This document shows, in pieces, positions 59,857 through 64,000 of a DNA stretch of 64,000 bases; position 1 is the stretch's first letter; the number at the start of each line of letters is the position of its first letter. The position numbers were made by a program, and so were the translations under genes. The notes under the pieces are model-generated. The model worked only from the letters and a program-made list of their open reading frames with translations. It did not search any database and was not told the origin of the DNA. Origin of the DNA: CAXMST01 sp963790085 (GTDB lineage: Bacteria > Actinomycetota > Thermoleophilia > Solirubrobacterales > 70-9). Location of the stretch: positions 186,001 through 250,000 of the forward strand of contig CAWBNH010000013.1 in NCBI GenBank assembly GCA_963790085.1. The letters are read 5' to 3'.

Positions 59857-61032
59857 ATGAGGCCCTCGAGCTCCCGACGCGGCACGGCAGCAGCTGTTGC
59901 TGCGCTCGCCGCCGCGCTGCTGCTCGCCGCATGCGGGTCGGGCTCGTCGGCCGACGGCGACGCCGGCGCGGTCGAGGGCCCCGACGGGGCGAGCAGGGAG
60001 TTCACCACCGACTTCTCCCGACACAGCGTGCCGCTCGAGGAGTTCGCGAGCGGCGGACCGCCGAAGGATGGGATTCCCGCCATCGACGATCCCCGCTTCG
60101 TCTCGGTGAACGAGGCTGACTCGTTCCTCGATCCGGGCGAGCCCGTCGCGGTGCTCGAGGTCGACGGGGAGGTGCACGCCTATCCGATCCAGATCCTCGT
60201 CTGGCACGAGATCGCCAACGACATGATCGCCGGTCAGCCGGTGGCCGTCACCTACTGCCCGCTGTGCAACTCGACGGTCGCCTTCAGCCGCGAGGTCGAT
60301 GATCGCGTGCTCGACTTCGGCACCACCGGGCGGCTGCGCAACTCGGACCTCGTCATGTACGACCGCCAGACCGAATCCTGGTGGCAGCAGCTGACCGCGG
60401 AGGCGGTGGTCGGAGAGCTGACGGGCTCGAGGCTCGAGGTGCTGCCCTCGCAGATTCTCTCCTGGAAGGAGGTGCAGCGCGTCCACCCCGACGCCGAGGT
60501 GCTGTCCCGCGATACCGGCGTCAGCCGCAACTATGGCGCCACCCCGTACGCCGGCTACGAGGACCCGGACTCCCAGCCGTTCCTGCTCGAGGGCAGAGCG
60601 GACGATCGCCTGCCCCCCAAGGAACGGGTCACGGCGATCCAGGCCGCGGACGGCTCCGCGGTCGTCTATCCGTTCTCGCGGCTCGCGCGGGACGCGCCGA
60701 TCAATGACCGGATCGGCGGTCGGCCGGTCGTCGTCCTCTTCGATCCCGAGGTGAAGTCCGCCCTCGACGACACCAGCCTCGCCGCCAGCGACGAGGTCGG
60801 CGCGGCGGCGGTCTTCGAGCGGACCCTCGACGGGCGCGAGCTGAGCTTCGAGCCCGCCGCGGAGCCCGGCACAGCCCGTGACCGGGAGACGAGATCGACC
60901 TGGGATACGACCGGCCGCGCCGTGAGCGGGCAGCTCGAGGGGGAGCGCCTGCGACAGATCCCCTCCGACGACCAGTTCTGGTTCGCCCTCGCCGCCTTCA
61001 TCGAGGACGTCGACATCAGGGTCGGATCCTGA
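59857..61032 (+). CDS. DUF3179 lipoprotein
   Basis: 391 residues. Signal peptide with lipobox LLLAACGSG (Cys about 26). DUF3179 hallmarks are AYPIQILVWHEIANDMIAGQ and VTYCPLCNSTVAFSREVD with a CPLC pair, then GTTGRLRNSDLVMYDRQTES and SWWQQLTAEAV. The family's function is unknown; the conserved Cys pair suggests redox or metal binding. It diverges from the ccdA-tlpA operon, which would be consistent with a thiol substrate, though this is inference. Confidence 0.88.
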   Translation: MRPSSSRRGTAAAVAALAAALLLAACGSGSSADGDAGAVEGPDGASREFTTDFSRHSVPLEEFASGGPPKDGIPAIDDPRFVSVNEADSFLDPGEPVAVLEVDGEVHAYPIQILVWHEIANDMIAGQPVAVTYCPLCNSTVAFSREVDDRVLDFGTTGRLRNSDLVMYDRQTESWWQQLTAEAVVGELTGSRLEVLPSQILSWKEVQRVHPDAEVLSRDTGVSRNYGATPYAGYEDPDSQPFLLEGRADDRLPPKERVTAIQAADGSAVVYPFSRLARDAPINDRIGGRPVVVLFDPEVKSALDDTSLAASDEVGAAAVFERTLDGRELSFEPAAEPGTARDRETRSTWDTTGRAVSGQLEGERLRQIPSDDQFWFALAAFIEDVDIRVGS

Positions 61033-61076
61033 AACCCGATGCCCGGATCCGGGTCTGACCGAGAAGCAGGATCAGC

Positions 61077-61178
61077 TTGCGCACCGCACTGAGAAACCCG
61101 GTCACCCAGCTTGGCCTCAGCGCCGGCTTCCTCGCTGCATCGGCGGCGGCGTTCGCCCGCTTCTGCCTCGGCTGCTGA
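61077..61178 (+). CDS. Possible 33-residue hydrophobic peptide
   Basis: TTG start with AGGA 5 nt upstream, encoding LRTALRNPVTQLGLSAGF and a following Ala-rich segment ending ARFCLGC. The composition suggests one membrane-spanning helix. It lies in the 290-nt gap between the DUF3179 and sigma factor genes, where I see only one other element, the palindrome CCCGGATCCGGG (61042-61053). Coding status is speculative, based on the ribosome-binding site and hydrophobic pattern. Confidence 0.25.
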   Translation: MRTALRNPVTQLGLSAGFLAASAAAFARFCLGC

Positions 61179-61322
61179 GAGCCGGAACCCGATCGGGGCC
61201 GTCGGGGTCGAAGCTGCATGACGTCGATCGCGGCAACGACCTGGCGGCGGGTTAGCCCGGGACTCGAGCGCCCGCGGGCCGGCGCTCGGCCCCGGGGTCG
61301 CGGTGCTGTCAGGGTTAGCGTC

Positions 61323-61895
61323 GTGCACCCCGCCTCCGCCGAGCAGGATCTGATCGAGCGCGCCAAGGGCGGCGATCGAGACGCCTTCGAGGAGCTCGTA
61401 CGCCGGCATGCCGACCGCCTCTACGCGGTCGTGATCCGCTTCGTGGCCGATGACGACGAGGCGCAGGAGGTGACCCAGGAGGCGTTTCTGCGCGCCTGGC
61501 GGGGCATCGGCCGATTCCAGGGCCGTTCGCAGTTCTTCACCTGGCTCTATCGAATCGGCATCAACGAGGCGAAGCGCAGAGCCGCGAAGCGGCCTCCGCC
61601 GGAGCTCCTCACCCCGCTCGACGACGAGCCGATCCCGGAGGCCCCCGACTGGAGCGAGGCGCCCCAGGTGCGGCTCGAGCAGGGCGCCCTGAGGGACGTG
61701 CTCGAGCGCGCGATCCGCTCCCTGCCCGTCCCGTACCGGGCGACGATCATCCTCCGCGACGTCGAGGGGCTCTCGACCCGCGAGGCTGCCGAGGTGATGG
61801 AGCTGACCGAGACGGCTTTCAAGAGCCGGCTGCACCGCGCGCGGCTCGCGGTGCGGCGCTCGCTCGACGAGTACTTCCTGGAGGAGCAGCTGTGA
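61323..61895 (+). CDS. ECF-type RNA polymerase sigma factor
   Basis: 190 residues. Region 2 (DDDEAQEVTQEAFLRAWRGI through FFTWLYRIGINEAKRR) and region 4 (LPVPYRATIILRDVEGLSTR, with the helix-turn-helix to SRLHRARLAVRRSL) are clear. It probably directs transcription of a stress regulon and is controlled by the overlapping anti-sigma factor. GTG at 61323 gives the usual ECF N-terminus; no ribosome-binding site is visible. Confidence 0.9.
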   Translation: MHPASAEQDLIERAKGGDRDAFEELVRRHADRLYAVVIRFVADDDEAQEVTQEAFLRAWRGIGRFQGRSQFFTWLYRIGINEAKRRAAKRPPPELLTPLDDEPIPEAPDWSEAPQVRLEQGALRDVLERAIRSLPVPYRATIILRDVEGLSTREAAEVMELTETAFKSRLHRARLAVRRSLDEYFLEEQL

Positions 61896-62152
61896 TTCGG
61901 CGCACGATCCAACGACGGCGCTTCATCAGGGAGCACCGCTGGACTCACGCCCATCTGTCCGATTACCTCGACAGCGAGCTCGACGAGCGCCGGCGTGAGA
62001 GGGTCGAGAATCACGTCACTCTCTGCCCCGAATGCCATCGGGTGCTCGCGACGCTGCGCCGGACGATGGCGGGGCTACGATCGATCGGCGCCGATCGCGG
62101 CGGCGAGACGGTCGCAGCGGGCGTCATCGACCGCCTGCGCCGAGAGGGCTGA
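61892..62152 (+). CDS. Zinc-containing anti-sigma factor (ZAS), soluble
   Basis: 86 residues. HAHLSDYLDSELDERRRERV precedes HVTLCPECHRVL, the H-x3-C-x2-C zinc motif. The GTG overlaps the sigma stop (GTGA), coupling the two. There is no membrane helix, so it would sense cytoplasmic stress, perhaps thiol oxidation through the Cys pair as in RsrA. A CHR-type tail is present but short. Confidence 0.88.
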   Translation: MIRRTIQRRRFIREHRWTHAHLSDYLDSELDERRRERVENHVTLCPECHRVLATLRRTMAGLRSIGADRGGETVAAGVIDRLRREG

Positions 62153-62166
62153 GCGCCAGGGGGCGG

Positions 62167-62338
62167 ATCTGACGAAGCTCCCGGCGGGCTGGGCAAGGAA
62201 GAGGCTCGCGAAGCGTGCTAGTCCGCACGTGAGCGGGCCGATGACCCACGACCTCCGGCGGAATCTGACGAAGCTCCCGGCGGGCTGGGCAAGGAAGAGG
62301 CCCGCGAAGCGTGCTCCGCACGTGAGCGGGCCGATGAC
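62167..62338. repeat. Two tandem copies of a ~78-nt GC-rich repeat
   Basis: Copy 1 is 62167-62245 (79 nt) and copy 2 62263-62338 (76 nt); the period is 96 nt. They differ by a 3-nt insertion (AGT) and one substitution. Each holds ATCTGACGAAGCTCCCGGCG and a palindromic GCGTGC-TCC-GCACGT core. It looks like a REP-type element; other copies would be expected elsewhere in the genome. Confidence 0.7.
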
Positions 62339-62341
62339 ACC

Positions 62342-62368
62342 GCCCAGCCCGCCGGGAGCAAGTCAGAT
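62342..62368. repeat. Inverted partial copy of the repeat, abutting tRNA-Phe
   Basis: GCCCAGCCCGCCGGGAGC and the following AAGTCAGAT are the near-perfect reverse complement of the first 28 nt of each direct copy (62263-62290). Together they can form a long hairpin just 3' of the tRNA gene on the minus strand. Confidence 0.6.
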
Positions 62369-62440
62369 GGCGAGGCCCGGAATCGAACCGGGGACACCAC
62401 GATTTTCAGTCGTGTGCTCTACCAACTGAGCTACCTCGCC
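62368..62440 (-). tRNA. tRNA-Phe (GAA)
   Basis: 73 nt on the minus strand fold as a full cloverleaf: acceptor GGCGAGG/CCTCGCC with discriminator A, D-stem GCTC/GAGC, anticodon stem CACGA/TCGTG with loop CTGAAAA (anticodon GAA) and T-arm with TTCGATT. CCA is not encoded. The discriminator base touches the inverted repeat. Confidence 0.95.
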
Positions 62441-62472
62441 TGGGCCCCGGCGGTCCCGGGGGCGCGCTAAGG

Positions 62473-63008
62473 CTAGCGCTCCCCGGCGGCGTCGAGCGCC
62501 CGAGCGACGGCGTCCGCCGGGTCCGACGCCGCGACCACGCCGGGAGCGTCGGCCATCGCTCCGCGCCCGCTCAGGCGCCAGGAGTCGAGCGTCACTACCG
62601 GCCGCTCCAGCGCCGCGCGAAGGCGATCTCCGAGAGGGTCCCCCACTCGCCGCCGAGCGCGATCACCGCGTCGGCGGAGGCGACGACCGCGAGGTTCCGG
62701 GCCTGGCCGATTCCGGTCGCGACCGCGTAGGTGAGATGCGGGTTGCCGCTGTCGAGATCATCGGCCATCAGGATCCCGATCACCTCCCCCCCGGCCGCCG
62801 TCGCGGCCTCGGCGACGGCGCTCATGATGCCCTCCCGGCCACCGCAGACGACGACCGCCCGCGCCTCCGCCAGCAGCCGGCCGATCTCCGCCGCCTGCCG
62901 GTCGAGCTCGCCGTCGGATCGCGAGGAGCCGCAGACCGCGATCTGAGTTCGGCGGGCGATCGCGCTAGCTCCGGACAGGCCGCCGCTCGCCGGCTGCGAG
63001 CATTCCAC
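62473..63008 (-). pseudogene. LOG/SLOG-type Rossmann nucleotide-binding protein, frameshifted
   Basis: The frame from 63008 (ATG) has the LOG/TIGR00725 motifs VCGGREGIMSAVAEAA and ALGGEWGTLSEIAFARRW, then stops early at 62595. The shifted frame down to 62473 encodes the missing part: RPVVTLDSWRLSG, then GVVAASDPADAVARALDAAG. Adding one base near 62607 joins the two. Such proteins bind nucleotides; some are cytokinin-activating phosphoribohydrolases. The start overlaps the upstream helicase gene by 44 nt. Whether this is a real mutation or a sequencing error is not known. Confidence 0.7.
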
Positions 63009-64000
63009 CCATCAGCTCGATCGCCCCGCCCTTGTGCAGGTGATCGTTGAGATTCCCGCACTTGGGGCTCTGCACGCACGAGGGGCACCCCGACTCGCAT
63101 CGGCACTCGCCGACGAGGCGAGCCGCATCGGCGAGCAGCCGCTCGAACTCCTCGAAACCGCGACGGGCGATGCCGATCCCCCCCGGGTAGCCGTCGTAGA
63201 TGAAGATCGTCGGCTTGCCCGTCTGGTAGTGGACGTTGGTCGAGAGCCCGCCGATGTCCCAGCGGTCGCACATCGCGAGCAGCGGCAGGACCGCGATCTG
63301 GGCGTGCTCGGAGGCATGCAGCGCACCGAGCTGGACCTCGGGCGGCAGCACCTGCGGTCCGGCGAGCTCCTCTCCGAGCACGTACCAGAGAGCCTGGGTG
63401 CGGAAGTTCTGCTCAGGGAGCTCGAGGGCGACGAAGTCGATCGGCTCGTGATCCCCGAGCCGCTTGCGCTGAAAGGCGACGACCTGCTCGGTGACCGCGA
63501 CGGTCCCGAACGAGAGCTCGACCCCCACGGTCTGGCGCTGCTCGCCGAGCCGCTCGATGTAGATGTCGGTCTCCTTGCGGGCCTGCGTGTAGTAGTCGCC
63601 CTCGAACGGCTCGACGACGGCGCGGCGCAACTCGACGTCGAGCTCACGGACCTCGAAGGCGCGGCCCATGTGCAGGTAGACCGCGCCCGGATGCACGGTC
63701 GAGAACGCGCGCTCGGCCTCGACCGTCCCGAGCAGCTCGCCGGAGCCCGCATCGAGGACCGTGACCGCGTCGGCGGAGGCCGAGCGCAGCCCGATCCACC
63801 CGGCCGGAAACCCCGGGCCGCGAACCGCGACCTTGCCCGAGCCGCCCCGGCGCAGGAGGCCCTTCTCGATCAGCTGGTCGGCGCGGCCGCGCCAGTTGTC
63901 ACCGAGCGTCTCGTCGTCGTGCGGACCGCCGAGCGGGGACTCGTAGGCGGCCGCCAGCAGATGCGTCGACTGGATCTGCTCGTTGGCGTGGTCGAGGATC
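62965..64000 (-). CDS. DUF1998-type DEAD/DEAH helicase, C-terminal part (partial)
   Basis: 345 residues are visible; the frame is open through the right edge, so the helicase core lies outside. The region has AVYLHMGRAFEV, FIYDGYPGGIGIARRGFEEF and the four-cysteine CRCESGCPSCVQSPKCGN of the MrfA/YprA-like DUF1998 domain. MrfA is a 3'-5' helicase that repairs mitomycin damage in Bacillus. The last 44 nt overlap the start of the frameshifted gene. Confidence 0.88.
   Translation of the reverse strand, partial: ILDHANEQIQSTHLLAAAYESPLGGPHDDETLGDNWRGRADQLIEKGLLRRGGSGKVAVRGPGFPAGWIGLRSASADAVTVLDAGSGELLGTVEAERAFSTVHPGAVYLHMGRAFEVRELDVELRRAVVEPFEGDYYTQARKETDIYIERLGEQRQTVGVELSFGTVAVTEQVVAFQRKRLGDHEPIDFVALELPEQNFRTQALWYVLGEELAGPQVLPPEVQLGALHASEHAQIAVLPLLAMCDRWDIGGLSTNVHYQTGKPTIFIYDGYPGGIGIARRGFEEFERLLADAARLVGECRCESGCPSCVQSPKCGNLNDHLHKGGAIELMGGMLAAGERRPVRS

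Noticed and set aside
62167..62338. CRISPR array
   Set aside because: Only two repeat copies of nearly 80 nt with an 17-nt gap, no spacers of typical size, and no cas genes.
61995..62429. A plus-strand frame running through the anti-sigma gene, the repeats and tRNA-Phe
   Set aside because: Its apparent repeat (KLPAGWARKR) comes from the tandem DNA repeat, and it would read through a tRNA antisense. It is not a plausible gene.
62167..62440. Integrative-element attachment site beside tRNA-Phe
   Set aside because: Repeats lie next to the tRNA 3' end, but they do not copy tRNA sequence, and there is no integrase or foreign gene cargo nearby.

Overview
The window looks like chromosome of a very G+C-rich actinobacterium, most plausibly a Thermoleophilia/Solirubrobacterales-type lineage. 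The pointers are a fused PafB-PafC regulator, a seven-iron FdxA ferredoxin, a DUF2342 metalloprotease, a long (type 2) isoleucyl-tRNA synthetase, a CIRCE-controlled groES-groEL operon, and frequent GTG/TTG starts. The lineage is inferred from gene content; no rRNA gene is present. There is no phage, transposase, CRISPR array or clear genomic island. Genes are packed on both strands, often with 1-4 nt overlaps.

Layout. 1-11.6 kb: small conserved protein, methyltransferase, BtrH-like protein, PAP2 phosphatase, YchF, a two-domain cell-wall hydrolase, an orphan beta-rich protein, SpoIID/LytB protein, aldehyde dehydrogenase, MsrA, fumarase, lipoprotein. 11.7-23 kb: ileS, cupredoxin, thioredoxin, glycosyltransferase, PolX, trehalose-phosphatase, a pair of half-size TauE-like proteins, ArfB, an OB-HD nuclease, a PAC2 protein. 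23-32.9 kb: AddB/AdnA-like helicase-nuclease with a degenerate Walker A, inositol-phosphatase-like enzyme, DUF2342 protease, histone H1-like protein behind an exact CRP-type site, a structured RNA-like segment with terminator, Mrp, alcohol dehydrogenase, FdxA, SDR. 32.9-41.8 kb: groEL/groES, DUF2254 protein, ASCH protein, Pcm, Crp-family regulator, Nei-type glycosylase, ABC exporter, flippase-like membrane protein. 41.8-57 kb: giant helicase Lhr, the complete dTDP-rhamnose set (rfbA-D-B-C), a flavin-type oxidase, penicillin acylase, metallo-beta-lactamase-fold hydrolase, fused PafBC, a second OB-HD nuclease. 57-64 kb: amine oxidase, CcdA plus TlpA-like redox pair, DUF3179 lipoprotein, ECF sigma plus zinc anti-sigma, REP-like repeats beside tRNA-Phe, a frameshifted LOG/SLOG gene, and the 3' part of a DUF1998-type helicase.

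How the genes work together. DNA maintenance is well represented (PolX, Nei, AddB/AdnA-like, Lhr, DUF1998 helicase, PafBC as damage-responsive activator). Envelope and thiol redox functions form a second theme (CcdA/TlpA, DUF3179 protein, MsrA, thioredoxin, cupredoxin, SLT and SpoIID proteins, rhamnose precursors). A Crp-type regulator is encoded in the window, and an exact TGTGA-N6-TCACA site lies upstream of the histone-like gene.

The most general signal is a -10-like hexamer (TANNNT or a near match) 6-8 nt before the start codon of about twenty genes on both strands. This suggests widespread leaderless transcription and was used to choose several starts. Other points of interest are the 29.1-29.3 kb hairpin array, the split TauE pair, the degenerate helicase, the frameshift at about 62.6 kb and the repeats at 62.2-62.4 kb.
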